Positions 42,898 to 53,440 are shown, counted from the stretch's first letter. The stretch: DNA of 64,000 nt from Microcystis wesenbergii NRERC-220 (GCF_032027425.1 NZ_JAVSJA010000001.1:2679501-2743500); one strand, 5' to 3'. The notes: generated by a model not told the origin, from the letters alone. A program made the numbers and translations.

Positions 42898-44751
42898 TTA
42901 AGCTAAAGCCGCCATTTTCACATCGTTATGAGCGAGGATATTTTGTAACTCCTCCGCGTCCACGGTTTCTTTTTCCACTAACATTTGCGCTAACTGGTCC
43001 AAGATGACGCGGTTATTGACTAAAACCTCTTTAGCGCGACGATAGGCCTGTTCCACTAGGTTACGCACTTCCTCGTCAATAGCTGCCGCAGTTTCATCGG
43101 AGAAATCTCGATCGGAAGCGATATCACGACCTAGGAAAACATTACCATTTTGACGACCTAAAGCCACCGGCCCCAGGCGATCGCTCATGCCGAAACGAGT
43201 GACCATTTGCCGCGCTACTCGTGCCACCTGTTGCAGGTCATTAGAAGCACCCGTAGTCACTTCCTCCTCACCGAAGATAATTTCTTCAGCTAAACGACCC
43301 CCCAAAGCTACAGCCATCTGATTTTGCAGATAAGCGCGAGAATACAACCCGGATTCCATGCGATCCTCGCTAGGAGTGAACCAAGTTAAACCCCCAGCGC
43401 GACCGCGAGGAATAATACTAATTTTCTGGACGGGATCGTAATCCGGCATTAAAGCACCCACCAAAGCATGACCAGCTTCATGGTAAGCAACTAAAGTTTT
43501 GCGTTTTTCGCTCATGACGCGATTTTTCTTCTCAGGACCGGCCAGAACACGATCGATCGCATCGTTGATCTCATCCATGGAAATCTCGGTTAAATTGCGA
43601 CGTGCGGCTAAAATTGCGGCTTCGTTGAGCAAATTAGCTAGATCGGCACCGGTAAAACCGGGGGTACGACGAGCGATTTTATCGAGATCCACGTCTTGGG
43701 CCAAAGTTTTGCCTCTGGAGTGGACATTAAGGATTTCCTTACGGCCAGCGTAATCGGGACGATCCACCACCACTTGGCGATCAAAACGACCCGGACGTAA
43801 TAAAGCGGCATCCAACACATCAGGACGGTTAGTGGCGGCGATAATGATAATACCTGTATTACCTTCAAAACCGTCCATTTCCGTTAATAATTGGTTGAGG
43901 GTTTGTTCCCGTTCATCGTTACCACCCCCTAAACCGGCACCCCGTTGACGACCGACAGCATCAATCTCATCGATAAAGACGATACAAGGTGCATTCGCTT
44001 TCGCTTGTTCAAATAGGTCGCGGACGCGAGAAGCACCCACCCCGACGAACATTTCCACGAATTCCGAACCGGAAATGCTAAAAAACGGGACTCCTGCTTC
44101 TCCAGCTACCGCGCGAGCGAGTAGGGTTTTACCTGTCCCCGGAGGACCGACTAAAAGGACTCCTTTGGGGATTTTTGCCCCAATTGCCGTGAAGCGATCG
44201 GCATTTTTGAGGAAGTCCACCACTTCGTTTAATTCTAATTTTGCCCCTTCAATCCCGGCCACATCACCGAAAGTAACCTGGGTTTGGGGTTCCATCTGTA
44301 CTCTTGCTTTCGATTTGCCGAAGTTCATCGCTTGGGAACCGGGGCCACTTTGGGCGCGACGGAGCAAGAAAAATAGACCAACAAGAAGCAATATAGGGAA
44401 AAATAGGCTACTGAAGGCTCTTACCCATACTCCTTCTTCTCTTTGGGGCAGTACGGAAATATCAACGTTATTTTCTGCCAAGATGTTGATTAATTGCGGA
44501 TCGTTGGGTAGGTTAACCAATACGTTCGTACCGTCTTGGGTGGGTACGATCGCTCGTTGCCGGTCGGCACTTAAGCGCACGGTTTCTACTTTACCTTCCC
44601 GTACTTCCTGTAAAAATTCACTATACTTCCAAGTTTGTTGCACTGCTGGCTGGCGATCGAAGAAAGCTGAGGCCAAGGCAAGGACTACGATTAACAATAG
44701 GGCATATAGTCCCGCATTGCGCCATTTTTTGTTATTACCGTTTTTGTTCAC
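42898..44751 (-). CDS. ftsH: ATP-dependent zinc metalloprotease FtsH
   Basis: The 617-residue membrane protease has two N-terminal helices (about 12-30 and 110-128) with a lumenal domain between them. The AAA+ module has Walker [20 protein letters not shown], Walker [12 protein letters not shown] and the arginine-finger region [18 protein letters not shown]. The protease zinc site is [11 protein letters not shown]. Cyanobacteria have four FtsH proteins; this one is of the thylakoid type that removes damaged photosystem II D1, most like FtsH2, but paralogue identity is not certain. A 272-bp divergent region separates it from the sigma-like gene. Confidence 0.97.
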   Translation of the reverse strand: MNKNGNNKKWRNAGLYALLLIVVLALASAFFDRQPAVQQTWKYSEFLQEVREGKVETVRLSADRQRAIVPTQDGTNVLVNLPNDPQLINILAENNVDISVLPQREEGVWVRAFSSLFFPILLLVGLFFLLRRAQSGPGSQAMNFGKSKARVQMEPQTQVTFGDVAGIEGAKLELNEVVDFLKNADRFTAIGAKIPKGVLLVGPPGTGKTLLARAVAGEAGVPFFSISGSEFVEMFVGVGASRVRDLFEQAKANAPCIVFIDEIDAVGRQRGAGLGGGNDEREQTLNQLLTEMDGFEGNTGIIIIAATNRPDVLDAALLRPGRFDRQVVVDRPDYAGRKEILNVHSRGKTLAQDVDLDKIARRTPGFTGADLANLLNEAAILAARRNLTEISMDEINDAIDRVLAGPEKKNRVMSEKRKTLVAYHEAGHALVGALMPDYDPVQKISIIPRGRAGGLTWFTPSEDRMESGLYSRAYLQNQMAVALGGRLAEEIIFGEEEVTTGASNDLQQVARVARQMVTRFGMSDRLGPVALGRQNGNVFLGRDIASDRDFSDETAAAIDEEVRNLVEQAYRRAKEVLVNNRVILDQLAQMLVEKETVDAEELQNILAHNDVKMAALA

Positions 44752-45023
44752 GCTGTCGAACTCCTGATAAATTGAGGATGATTTTATCGATTGTCAAGGG
44801 GTTGTTAACTTATGTTAACGTTTCTCAGGAACAGTGGACAGGTTTTTTTTTAATATGCCCGTTCTGGTCCTCCATCGGGGTTAGCTGTTGGGGGTTGGGG
44901 AGTATGTCAATGTGACTCTCCTAGACCGAGTATGATCAATTTGTAACAAAATGCCAAAATACTGCATAAAAGCTGCAAGTGGAACGATAGAGAGTTTAGT
45001 TGACCTCCACGGGGACTAGCTAG

Positions 45024-46271
45024 ATGAAAAAACGAGAGACTTTGCTGGAGAAGTTTTGTTGCTTTTTAGTTTTGCAGCAAAATAGGACAGAATGGAATTG
45101 CGATCGGCGTTTGCGTCGTAACATGGAAAGCTATGGCCCAATCGATCCTAATGTCGAGTCCGAGGAATATTGGTCTCTATTCTTTCACCAACAGTATCAG
45201 AATCCCGGTTCCCAAAATCATCTTTTTCGTGGGCATTTATACGCTTATTTGCAGGAACCTTGCTACTGGGCTGCTGCCGAAATCTATCAAAAATATCAAG
45301 CTAAACTAGATTATCAGATCGAAGACTACTTTAACGAAGGAATTCTTGGTTTTGAGGCTATCTTAGCTGACTTTAAGCCTTTATTCTCTACTCGCTTCGA
45401 TAATTTTGCCAATCAGAGGATTAAATATCGCTTAATCGATCGCATCCGTCAGATTAGTCAAGCATTCGGCCATAATACTTGGAGCCTACTACTTAATTCT
45501 ACCGGAGCGCGTCTCAGCCAAGCTCTCCTGGCGAGGGGATTAGTGGGAGAAACTCTCGAAAATTACCTTTTAGCTTGGGATTACTATAAAGAAATTTATG
45601 CCCAGGCAAAAATCAAAACCGATGGTAAAATTCAGGAACCTAGTCCAGAAATCTGGCAAAAAATCGCCGCTGCTTATAACTCGGATAGCCACTCTACCAT
45701 CAAAATCAGTTCTGCGACAATTAACCGATGGTTAGAGGATGCGGGAAAAGCTATTTCTGATCATTTATTTCCCCAAGGAAAAACAATTTCTCTACAGCAA
45801 CCTTTCGGGGATGGGGAAAGTAGCACGAGGGAGGAAATGATCGAAGATACTCTCCATGATACCCCTTGGCAGCAATTAGAAGCGGCGGAAAATTTTCGCG
45901 AGTCGCAACAAAATCACCAAAAAATTCTAGCTTGGTTACGCGCAGAAATTTCACAGATTTGTCAGCAGCCGCAACAGGCAAAACTGCATCCGCAAATTCA
46001 GTTAATTCTAGAGATGACTTATGGTTCAGGGTTGGGACAAGTGGCAATTGCCGCTAAGATTACAGAAATTACCACGGTGGTTATCAAACAATATCAGGTT
46101 TCTAGGGAACTGGATAAAGTTTATCGTCACCTCGCTAAAAAGTTTTTACCCTGGGCCAGCGAAAACCTGCATATTTCTTTCCAGTCTCACGATAGAGAAG
46201 TTATTAGTAAGGCAATAGAACCATGGCTAACATACTACTATCAAACCAGCGCAACAACTCAGGAGGATTAA
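45024..46271 (+). CDS. Sigma-70-like factor of a three-gene operon
   Basis: The 415-residue protein has a sigma-region-2-like segment at about 120-140 (FDNFANQRIKYRLIDRIRQ). A C-terminal region-4-like helix-turn-helix (about 330-365) includes QVAIAAKITEITTVVIKQYQ. The middle is large and not typical of housekeeping or ECF sigma factors. It is a cyanobacterial group of sigma-70-like regulators that precedes DUF1822 and CHASE2 genes. Its stop is 2 bp before the next start, so translation is coupled. ATG at 45024 is used; a second in-frame ATG at 45123 (MESYGPIDPNV) is also possible. Its promoter must lie in 44752-45023. Confidence 0.82.
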   Translation: MKKRETLLEKFCCFLVLQQNRTEWNCDRRLRRNMESYGPIDPNVESEEYWSLFFHQQYQNPGSQNHLFRGHLYAYLQEPCYWAAAEIYQKYQAKLDYQIEDYFNEGILGFEAILADFKPLFSTRFDNFANQRIKYRLIDRIRQISQAFGHNTWSLLLNSTGARLSQALLARGLVGETLENYLLAWDYYKEIYAQAKIKTDGKIQEPSPEIWQKIAAAYNSDSHSTIKISSATINRWLEDAGKAISDHLFPQGKTISLQQPFGDGESSTREEMIEDTLHDTPWQQLEAAENFRESQQNHQKILAWLRAEISQICQQPQQAKLHPQIQLILEMTYGSGLGQVAIAAKITEITTVVIKQYQVSRELDKVYRHLAKKFLPWASENLHISFQSHDREVISKAIEPWLTYYYQTSATTQED

Positions 46272-46273
46272 TT

Positions 46274-47401
46274 ATGGTTAATGATTGGTTAGAACTAACT
46301 CCTGATAGCATTTGGCTAGAAATACCCGCAGATATTCAAGAGATAAGTTGGGCAAAAAGTGCCAGTTTTACTGATGCCAGTATTCGTCAGAGATTTTATG
46401 TTAATTATCTCTGTCAACAAGTTATTTTTAACTATCTACAGTCAGGGATGCCTGGGGTTAGCTTAGTAGAAAATCAAGAGGATTTCTGGCAACTAGGAGT
46501 TAATGGTTTTACCGTTAAATTAGGCGAAAAGTCAGTAATAGTTATTGCCAGCGAAACTCTGGATCTAGAAGCGCTCGAAATTCCTCAAGAATGGGTAGAT
46601 ATTCCTCAATTAATTGGTGATTATTATCTAGCTGTACAGGTAAACACTGCCGAAAGTTATCTGAGAATTTGGGGTTATACTACCCATAAAGATATTAAGG
46701 AAAAAGGACAATATATTAAGCGTAATCTTAACTACTCTCTACCGAGAAATCAACTGCAATCAGGATCAGATTCTTTGAATTTATGGGGAGAGTGTCAATT
46801 ACAACCAGTGAAGATTGAACCGGAAAAGATGGAGGAAAAACTATCTTTAGATAGATTGACAACCTTACTAGACATCTTAGCTAATCCTCAGTTAATCTTT
46901 CCCAGAAAAGCTATTGCTTTTCAAGAATGGGCAGCAGTTATCGTCAATAGTAACTGGAGAAAAATTTTAATTACCCGTCGGCAAAAATCCCCCGTCAAGT
47001 TAACCAATTGGTTTACTGATAATTTCCCCATTGATTGGCAAAGTATCCTCGATTTTAGCTCACTGTCACTGGTTCCAGCATTCAAAAATACAGAAATTAA
47101 ACGCATCAAAGATTTAGGAGTAGAATTACTGGGAAATTCCCTCGCTTTGATGATTACTATCGCTAAAACTGAAGAAGTATTTAGCCTGCAAGCGACTGTT
47201 TACCCCACGGGAGAAACAAGCACTTTACCCCCCCATTTAAAATTAAGTATTCTCACCGAAACTGGTCAGGTTTTTCGAGAAGTAATTGCCACAGATAACG
47301 ATGAATTTATTCGTTATCGATTTGATGCTGAATTGGGGGATAAATTCTTTATTGAAGTGGCTTTAGAATCGGCAATAGTAACCGAATATTTACAAGTATA
47401 A
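46274..47401 (+). CDS. DUF1822 protein
   Basis: The 375-residue protein starts MVNDWLELTPDSIWLEI and has WAKSASFTDASIRQRFYVNY, then QVNTAESYLRIWGYTTHKDI, the DUF1822 core. It is soluble, acidic and has no signal peptide. The perfect Shine-Dalgarno AGGAGG at 46261-46266 fixes the start at 46274 although the frame is open from 46223. It sits between a sigma-like factor and a CHAT-CHASE2 protein, with gaps of 2 and 15 bp. Function is unknown; by position it could be an adaptor or anti-sigma factor, or the substrate of the CHAT domain. This is inference. Confidence 0.87.
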   Translation: MVNDWLELTPDSIWLEIPADIQEISWAKSASFTDASIRQRFYVNYLCQQVIFNYLQSGMPGVSLVENQEDFWQLGVNGFTVKLGEKSVIVIASETLDLEALEIPQEWVDIPQLIGDYYLAVQVNTAESYLRIWGYTTHKDIKEKGQYIKRNLNYSLPRNQLQSGSDSLNLWGECQLQPVKIEPEKMEEKLSLDRLTTLLDILANPQLIFPRKAIAFQEWAAVIVNSNWRKILITRRQKSPVKLTNWFTDNFPIDWQSILDFSSLSLVPAFKNTEIKRIKDLGVELLGNSLALMITIAKTEEVFSLQATVYPTGETSTLPPHLKLSILTETGQVFREVIATDNDEFIRYRFDAELGDKFFIEVALESAIVTEYLQV

Positions 47402-47416
47402 GCGAGGAAAAACTTA

Positions 47417-49879
47417 ATGATTAAACTCCTAACTCTCGAACTAGATGGCACATTTGATCGGGGATTTAAAGTAAAATTAGAAATTCGTCCCGATCTTAAT
47501 TCTCGTCCCCAAACTGTGATCAAAGCAAGGCTACCAGCTAATTTAGAGTTATTAACTCTTTACCGTCAATGGCAACGTCACTATAGTGAATTAGAGGGAT
47601 TTTTTAAAGTCTTAAAAGATAGCAATCCCCAACAAATTACCAATAGTTCTCAGCAGAGTTTAGTTTTTAAAAACTGCCAAGAAAAAGCCAAATTATTTGA
47701 GGATAACTTAAACAAATGGTTGAATAATAGCCCAGAATTTGAACCGATCAAAACCGCAATTCTGCGCTCTGGTAATAACTTTCGTATCTGGGTACAAACC
47801 GATAATATTTGGCTACAAAGATTCCCCTGGGAAAAATGGGAAATTCTCCAAAATACCGGCGCAGATATAGCCATTATTGTCTCAGAATACGATACCTTAG
47901 CCAGACAATTAAAAAATCATGAAAAAATTCGGATTTTAGCCATTTTAGGCTATGCCACCGACTTAAAATTTCTCGAAGAAGATCGCAAAACTTTAGACGA
48001 TATTGCGGGAAAAGCAGGAGCGGAAATTATCTGGGAAAAAGCTCCCCACCCGCAAAAATTAAATCAGTTATTGCGTCAAGAAACTTGGAATATTCTCTTT
48101 TTTAGCGGTCATAGTGCCAGTACAGAAGATGGCCAAGATTGCGAAATTCAACTAACAGAAACTCATAAATTAAAGATAGCTGATTTTAGCTTTTCCCTGG
48201 GAGAAGCCACTAAAAACGGGTTAAAGTTAGCGATATTTAACTCCTGTGATGGTATTGGTTTAGCACAACAACTATCACGGGAAAAAGGGATGGCATTACC
48301 CCATCTAATCTTTATGCGCGAGAAATTACCCGATCCTGTTTCTCCCAAATTTCTGCAATACTTTTTAACCGCTTTTACCAATAATAAATCTCTCTATAGT
48401 GCCGTACATGAAGCCCAAAAAAATCTGCACGATGACTGGGAAAAAGACTATCCCTGTGCCAGTTGGCTGCCCGTAGTTTGCCCCAATCCCACCGAAGAAC
48501 CCCCCACTTGGCATAGTTTTAGTAACTCCCCTCAAAAACAACAAAATTGGCGACGATTTGCTCTAACTTTCGGTTTAGGTTTAGCCGTAATGATGACAGT
48601 CTTGGCAATAAGAGAAACAGGAATTTTAGAACCCTTAGAATTAAATATTTATGATCGTCTGATGCAACTAAAACCCAAAGATAAACCCGATGAAAGATTA
48701 TTAATTATTACCATTGATCGCCAAGATTGGGAATATCAAGATCGCATGGGTATGAAAAGACCAACAATACCGGGAAGCGATCGAAAACGTTCCCTCGCAG
48801 GAGAAGCATTATCGCAGCTTTTAAATAAATTACTGCCCTACGAACCGCAAATTATCGCCTTAGATATCCTCCGTCCCATCGCTGCCAGTCAAGATTATCC
48901 ACCCCTAGCCAAACAATTACAAAATACTCCTAATTTTATCTCGATTTGTAAGTTTAATAATTACCCGCAACCGGACGGATTTCCCCCACCCCCGGAACTG
49001 CCAAAAAATCAGAGTGGTTTTAGTAACATAGTCCCAGACGAAACCATTGCCGGAGTTCCCCGAATTCGTCGTTTTTTATATCAGGCAAAACTCGATCGCA
49101 CCTCTCCCTGTCTTCCCCCGGATTCTTTGGCCAAAGTTGACTCAATGTCCTGTAATTTTAAAGATTATGCTCCTAGTTTTAGTCTCCTAATTGCCAAACG
49201 ATATCTAGAATCCCAGAATCAAGATTTTGACTGCAATAAACTGGAGCGGGGAATTCTAGAAATTAATATCGGGGATACTCATCTCGGTGACTGGCTACAA
49301 TCCAACCGCGGCCCCTACAGAACCAGTCAATCCGATACCCGATCCGGCCGTCAAGTTATGCTCGCTTACCGTCGAATCGCCGATAATGGCATCGATGCAA
49401 TCATCAAAATTGCCCCGAAAAAATCTCTCCGACAGGTTTTAGATCCGCGTTTTAATTCCGAATCAGTCCGGGAAAAAATTGTCCTGATTGGAGTAACAGA
49501 ACCCGGGATTGATGATTTTTTAACCCCCTTTAGTCGCAACCCATCGGAAGCAATTCCGGGGGTTTATTTGCACGCGCACGCGGTCAGTCAAATTCTCGAT
49601 ACAATGGAAGGAAAACGTACCTCGATCGCTTTTTGGAATCCCCTACAGGAGGCTTTCTGGGTGCTGGGTTGGTCCCTGGTGGGGGGATTATTAACGTGGC
49701 GTTTTCTTCGGGTAAAAACGGTACTTTTGACAGTGGCGATCGCTATGATTTCCCTCACCGGTATCGGTTGGCTTCTCTTTAGTTATTTCGGTCTCTGGGT
49801 TCCGATTATCCCCCCAGCGATCGCACTTCTCACCACCTCCGGTATCTTCTTTTTTCTTCGTTCTTACTACTTAAAATAG
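47417..49879 (+). CDS. CHAT-CHASE2 membrane protein
   Basis: The 820-residue protein joins two modules. The cytoplasmic N-terminal part (about 150-370) is a CHAT caspase-like domain with the dyad His232 in FFSGHSAS and Cys277 in AIFNSCDGIGLAQQL. A membrane helix follows at about 378-395. An extracytoplasmic CHASE2 domain at about 400-730 includes KDKPDERLLIITIDRQDW. Three C-terminal helices end with FFFLRSYYLK. CHASE2 senses unknown extracellular signals and CHAT domains include proteases such as HetF. Both dyad residues are present, so it may be active. It is the last gene of the sigma/DUF1822 operon. Confidence 0.88.
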   Translation: MIKLLTLELDGTFDRGFKVKLEIRPDLNSRPQTVIKARLPANLELLTLYRQWQRHYSELEGFFKVLKDSNPQQITNSSQQSLVFKNCQEKAKLFEDNLNKWLNNSPEFEPIKTAILRSGNNFRIWVQTDNIWLQRFPWEKWEILQNTGADIAIIVSEYDTLARQLKNHEKIRILAILGYATDLKFLEEDRKTLDDIAGKAGAEIIWEKAPHPQKLNQLLRQETWNILFFSGHSASTEDGQDCEIQLTETHKLKIADFSFSLGEATKNGLKLAIFNSCDGIGLAQQLSREKGMALPHLIFMREKLPDPVSPKFLQYFLTAFTNNKSLYSAVHEAQKNLHDDWEKDYPCASWLPVVCPNPTEEPPTWHSFSNSPQKQQNWRRFALTFGLGLAVMMTVLAIRETGILEPLELNIYDRLMQLKPKDKPDERLLIITIDRQDWEYQDRMGMKRPTIPGSDRKRSLAGEALSQLLNKLLPYEPQIIALDILRPIAASQDYPPLAKQLQNTPNFISICKFNNYPQPDGFPPPPELPKNQSGFSNIVPDETIAGVPRIRRFLYQAKLDRTSPCLPPDSLAKVDSMSCNFKDYAPSFSLLIAKRYLESQNQDFDCNKLERGILEINIGDTHLGDWLQSNRGPYRTSQSDTRSGRQVMLAYRRIADNGIDAIIKIAPKKSLRQVLDPRFNSESVREKIVLIGVTEPGIDDFLTPFSRNPSEAIPGVYLHAHAVSQILDTMEGKRTSIAFWNPLQEAFWVLGWSLVGGLLTWRFLRVKTVLLTVAIAMISLTGIGWLLFSYFGLWVPIIPPAIALLTTSGIFFFLRSYYLK

Positions 49880-49901
49880 CAAGGTAAGGCTTGCTGAAAA
49901 A

Positions 49902-49975
49902 GTACGGGCGAAGCATTCGGATAGAAAATCTCCGGTTTCACCGATAGGTGATTGCCCGAATGCTTCGCCCCTACA
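49902..49975. repeat. Palindromic dispersed-type repeat
   Basis: GGGCGAAGCATTCGG (49906-49920) and its exact complement CCGAATGCTTCGCCC (49956-49970) frame a 35-bp core. The whole resembles a small palindromic element and lies 23 bp after the CHASE2 stop. Further on, 50000-50075 contains GAAGCACGATTCTCTC-type sequence with no gene. Confidence 0.8.
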
Positions 49976-50110
49976 GGACCCGGGCCGATGAAGACGCAAG
50001 GTTTTGAAGCACGATTCTCTCAAAATCTTGCACCTGTTTCACGAGAAAAACGACAAAACTCTTACCTTGCCTACATTTCACATTTATTCAGCAAACCCTA
50101 GGTAACAGCC

Positions 50111-52819
50111 ATGATCAAACCTTCGATCGCCCTCATCCTTCTTTTCTCCCTACTGCCTCAACCCGGGTTAACCCTTATCACCCCGGCTGCCGGAAATATT
50201 TCTAATCATCCCATTCTGACGGCACAGGGCGATCGGGAGCTTACCGAGGAGCAATTCCTACAACGAGTCACCGTTCGGATTACTAGCGAGACAAATCGGG
50301 GATCGGGGACAATTATCGCTAAAAAAGGCGATAATTACCTTATCCTAACCAACGCCCACGTTACCCGCAACACGAAAACCCTACAGGTACAAACTTACGA
50401 CGGCCACAGCCGTGCGGCCCGCATTGTCCCCAATTCCCTATCGGAGAATCAAGATCTCGCCCTGCTGGAGTTTAGCGATACCCGGGAATATTCGATCGCC
50501 ACCATCGCAAAGTTTACCATCAATCAAAACAGCATCGGTTTAGAAGTGGTGGCCGCGGGATATGTTGCCGAAACGGGACAGTATCGGACGACAAAGGGAA
50601 CCCTTGAACAGGTGAGCGATCGACCCCTCCGGGAGGGCTACAGCGTCGGTTATAGTGGCGATATCGTGCAGGGAATGAGTGGCGGCGGCATTTTTGTTGA
50701 TGGGGAGTTAATCGGCATTAACGGGCGATCGGCCCATCCGATTCTCTCTAACTACATCTACGAAGACGGCACAAAACCCACAGACGCAGAAATCCAACAG
50801 ATGAGAGCGGTTAACTGGGGCATTTCCCTTCATACCCTATTAACCTACATCCGGCCCGAAATCCTCAGCGCCTATAACCTGCCCCTACCGCAGGTGAACC
50901 CCGATATAGAAACCACCGCCCCTACTCGCTATATCGCCGAATTAGAAACAAAAGCCAAGGGTTTCACCGTGCGGATTGATAGTACGAGCGGTGGAAACGG
51001 TAGCGGTGTCATTATCGCTAAAGAAGGGAATATTTACACGGTTTTAACCGCCGATCACGTCTTCTGCGAAAAAATCAAAGGCACCACCAGATGTGCCGAT
51101 CACACCTACACCGTCGTCACCAGCGACGGCAAAACTCGAAACATCGAGAAAAGCACCATCATCCGGCAGGAAGGGGTAGATTTAGCAGTCTTTCAGTTTG
51201 AAAGCCTGGACAATTATCCCGTTGCGGAAATAGCGAATTATAACCCAAATACCGGTGATTTTGTTTTTGCCGCAGGCTTCCCCAAAATTGGCGACAATCC
51301 CTCGAAATGGTTGTTTAGTGGCGGTGCAATTCTCGAGAAAGAACAGGGATTAATACAAACCCGCCAAAGTCCTTTAAGCACTCAACAAGGGGGAACATTA
51401 CAAAGTGTTGCTTCTTTAACCGGGGGCTATGAATTAGTTTATACCAGCATCACTTATGGGGGCATGAGTGGCGGTGCAGTCTTAGACTCTCAGGGGAGAG
51501 TAATAGGGATTCATGGACGTTCAGAAGGAGCAGGGGGAGGGAAAATTCAGTTAGGGTATAGTTTAGGGATTCCCATTAGCACTTTTATCGGATTGCAAGA
51601 GAGATTGAAGGTAAAACCGCAATTATTAACCACTGCTCAACCCCAAGTTAGTCCGCAACAACAACAAGAAATTATTCAAGCGATTACTGGTGTTATTGTT
51701 CCTAATACCAATGCGAAGGCGGATATTTGGATAGAAAGGGGAGGACAATTATGGCGGTTACGGAGGTCTGAGGAAGCAATTAAGGCGTTTGATGAGGCGA
51801 TTAAGCAAAATGACCCCGATAATGTCTATTTAGCTTGGTATGGGAAGGGATTAGCGTTATTTGAATTACGCGAACATCAACCAGCTATAGAAGCTTTGCA
51901 ACAAGCGATTAATACCTTACCTAAACGGGAAGATTTAAAGAACTTTCACAGTAGTATTTTACAACTGCAAAGTGTTGTTTATCGCTATTTAGAAAATTAT
52001 GAGCAAGCCTTAACGGTGATTAATCAGGCGATTTCTCTGGTTCCCAATAACCCCAATCACTATAACGAGAAATCCTCAGTATTAAGTCGATTAAAACGCT
52101 ATGATGAGGGATTAGCGGCGATTAATCAGGCAATTAATCTCGCTCCCCGTGCTGCTTGGTATAGCAATCGGGGGGTTCTTTACCAAGATCAACAAAAATA
52201 CAAATTAGCATTAGATGACTACAACAAAGCTATTGAACTTAATCCTAATCATGCTAATGCTTACGTCAATCGGGGGATTCTTTACTATAACCAGCAGAAA
52301 TACGAATTAGCCCTATCTGACTTCAGCAAAGCCATTGACATTAATCCTAATGATGCTGAGGCTTACAGCAATCGGGGGGGTGTTTACTATAACCAGCAGA
52401 AATACGAATTAGCCCTCTCTGACATCAACAAAGCCATTGACATTAATCCTAATGATGCTGAGGCTTACTACAATCGGGGGAATCTTTACTATAACCAGCA
52501 GAAATACGATTCAGCTTTAGCTGACTACAACCAAGCTATTAAACTTAATCGTAATTTTGCTAATGCTTACGTCAATCGGGGGGCTCTTTACTATAACCAA
52601 CGAAAATACGAATTAGCTTTAGCTGACTACGACAAAGCTATTGAACTTAATCGTAATGATGCTGTGGCTTACTACAATCGTGGTGTTTTATATGCCATAT
52701 TAGGACAACCCGAAAAAGTAAAAATTGATCTACAACAAGCAGCCATATTATTCCGCCAACAGAATAATATGGCTGCTTATGAAAAGGTGATGCAGATTTT
52801 ACAACAATTAGGGGGGTGA
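50111..52819 (+). CDS. Double trypsin-like protease with TPR tail (copy 1)
   Basis: The 902-residue exported protein has a signal peptide (about 1-27). The first S1 protease domain has His83 in LTNAHVT, Asp115 in NQDLALLEF and Ser190 in GMSGGGIF. The second has His316 in LTADHVFC, Asp357 in GVDLAVFQF and Ser453 in GGMSGGAVL. About 540-860 consists of TPRs, with five exact 102-bp DNA periods (52166-52676) and a degenerate last repeat. Two complete catalytic triads in one chain are unusual. The hicAB genes start 17 bp later. The paralogue is at 57774. Confidence 0.92.
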   Translation: MIKPSIALILLFSLLPQPGLTLITPAAGNISNHPILTAQGDRELTEEQFLQRVTVRITSETNRGSGTIIAKKGDNYLILTNAHVTRNTKTLQVQTYDGHSRAARIVPNSLSENQDLALLEFSDTREYSIATIAKFTINQNSIGLEVVAAGYVAETGQYRTTKGTLEQVSDRPLREGYSVGYSGDIVQGMSGGGIFVDGELIGINGRSAHPILSNYIYEDGTKPTDAEIQQMRAVNWGISLHTLLTYIRPEILSAYNLPLPQVNPDIETTAPTRYIAELETKAKGFTVRIDSTSGGNGSGVIIAKEGNIYTVLTADHVFCEKIKGTTRCADHTYTVVTSDGKTRNIEKSTIIRQEGVDLAVFQFESLDNYPVAEIANYNPNTGDFVFAAGFPKIGDNPSKWLFSGGAILEKEQGLIQTRQSPLSTQQGGTLQSVASLTGGYELVYTSITYGGMSGGAVLDSQGRVIGIHGRSEGAGGGKIQLGYSLGIPISTFIGLQERLKVKPQLLTTAQPQVSPQQQQEIIQAITGVIVPNTNAKADIWIERGGQLWRLRRSEEAIKAFDEAIKQNDPDNVYLAWYGKGLALFELREHQPAIEALQQAINTLPKREDLKNFHSSILQLQSVVYRYLENYEQALTVINQAISLVPNNPNHYNEKSSVLSRLKRYDEGLAAINQAINLAPRAAWYSNRGVLYQDQQKYKLALDDYNKAIELNPNHANAYVNRGILYYNQQKYELALSDFSKAIDINPNDAEAYSNRGGVYYNQQKYELALSDINKAIDINPNDAEAYYNRGNLYYNQQKYDSALADYNQAIKLNRNFANAYVNRGALYYNQRKYELALADYDKAIELNRNDAVAYYNRGVLYAILGQPEKVKIDLQQAAILFRQQNNMAAYEKVMQILQQLGG

Positions 52820-52836
52820 AATAGAAATCATCAATT

Positions 52837-53025
52837 ATGGAAAGTCGAGAAATTATCAAAAAACTGAAGGATGAGGGATGGTATCAAGTAGGTACAACAG
52901 GAAGTCATCATCATTTTAAACATCCCCATAAAAAAGGGAAAGTGACTGTTCCTCACCCTAAAAAGGATATTCCCCTTAAAACCCTAATCAGTATCGAAAA
53001 ACAAGCCAGTATTAAATTACGATAA
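52837..53025 (+). CDS. hicA: HicA-type mRNA interferase toxin
   Basis: The 62-residue protein starts with the typical ESREIIKKLKDEGWYQVGTT and has the catalytic His in GSHHHFKHPHKKGKVTV and the conserved Pro-His in PHPKKDIP. HicA has a double-stranded RNA-binding-like fold and cleaves mRNA. The gene precedes hicB with an 11-bp gap, the normal order. It starts 17 bp after the protease-TPR gene, so read-through expression is possible. Confidence 0.95.
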   Translation: MESREIIKKLKDEGWYQVGTTGSHHHFKHPHKKGKVTVPHPKKDIPLKTLISIEKQASIKLR

Positions 53026-53036
53026 AGGAGAAATCA

Positions 53037-53333
53037 ATGATTACTTATTTAGCCACCGTTCATAAAGATAACCATAGTGATTATGGGGTACAATTTTATG
53101 ACTTTCCGGGTTGTATTAGTGCAGGGGAAACCATCGAAGAAGCGAAAAAAATGGCAACTGAAGCCTTAAAAGGTCATATTTCCTTTATGTTGGCAGATGG
53201 GGACGAAATTCCCACCCCTAGCACCCTCGAAACCATTTTAACCGACGCGGATCATCAAGATGCGATCGCTTTTCTACTCATTCAGGTATCAGAAGCTATT
53301 TTAAACCATCAGGAATTGTGTGTAAAAAACTAG
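53037..53333 (+). CDS. hicB: HicB-type antitoxin
   Basis: The 98-residue protein has the HicB core DYGVQFYDFPGCISAGETIE, then KKMATEALKGHISFML and EIPTPSTLETI. The C-terminal helical region is short. The protein neutralises HicA and probably represses the operon. A second, identical 5' end of hicB is present at 63924. Confidence 0.95.
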   Translation: MITYLATVHKDNHSDYGVQFYDFPGCISAGETIEEAKKMATEALKGHISFMLADGDEIPTPSTLETILTDADHQDAIAFLLIQVSEAILNHQELCVKN

Positions 53334-53342
53334 GTGCAGTCC

Positions 53343-53440
53343 CTAGCTTGGTTTGAGCGAATAAATATGTTAAAGAAAACCTCTCAATTCTCAGGGAAAG
53401 CGAAACCCAACACCCAAAATCTAAATCTGTCTGAATCTTT
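53343..53440 (+). repeat. Shared downstream repeat, copy 1
   Basis: About 98 bp (TGAGCGAATAAATATGTTAA, then AGAAAACCTCTCAATTCTCA, then CCCAACACCC) match 63601-63690 with few changes. A shorter related stretch (GAAACCCAACAGCCAACACC) is at 54163-54205. The GGTTGGG/CCCAAC ends are inverted, as in small palindromic elements. Confidence 0.85.

Noticed and set aside
44075-44767. 230-codon open frame on the plus strand
   Set aside because: It is antisense to ftsH, whose motifs and codon use are clear. The translation is Ser/Arg/Thr-rich without family features.
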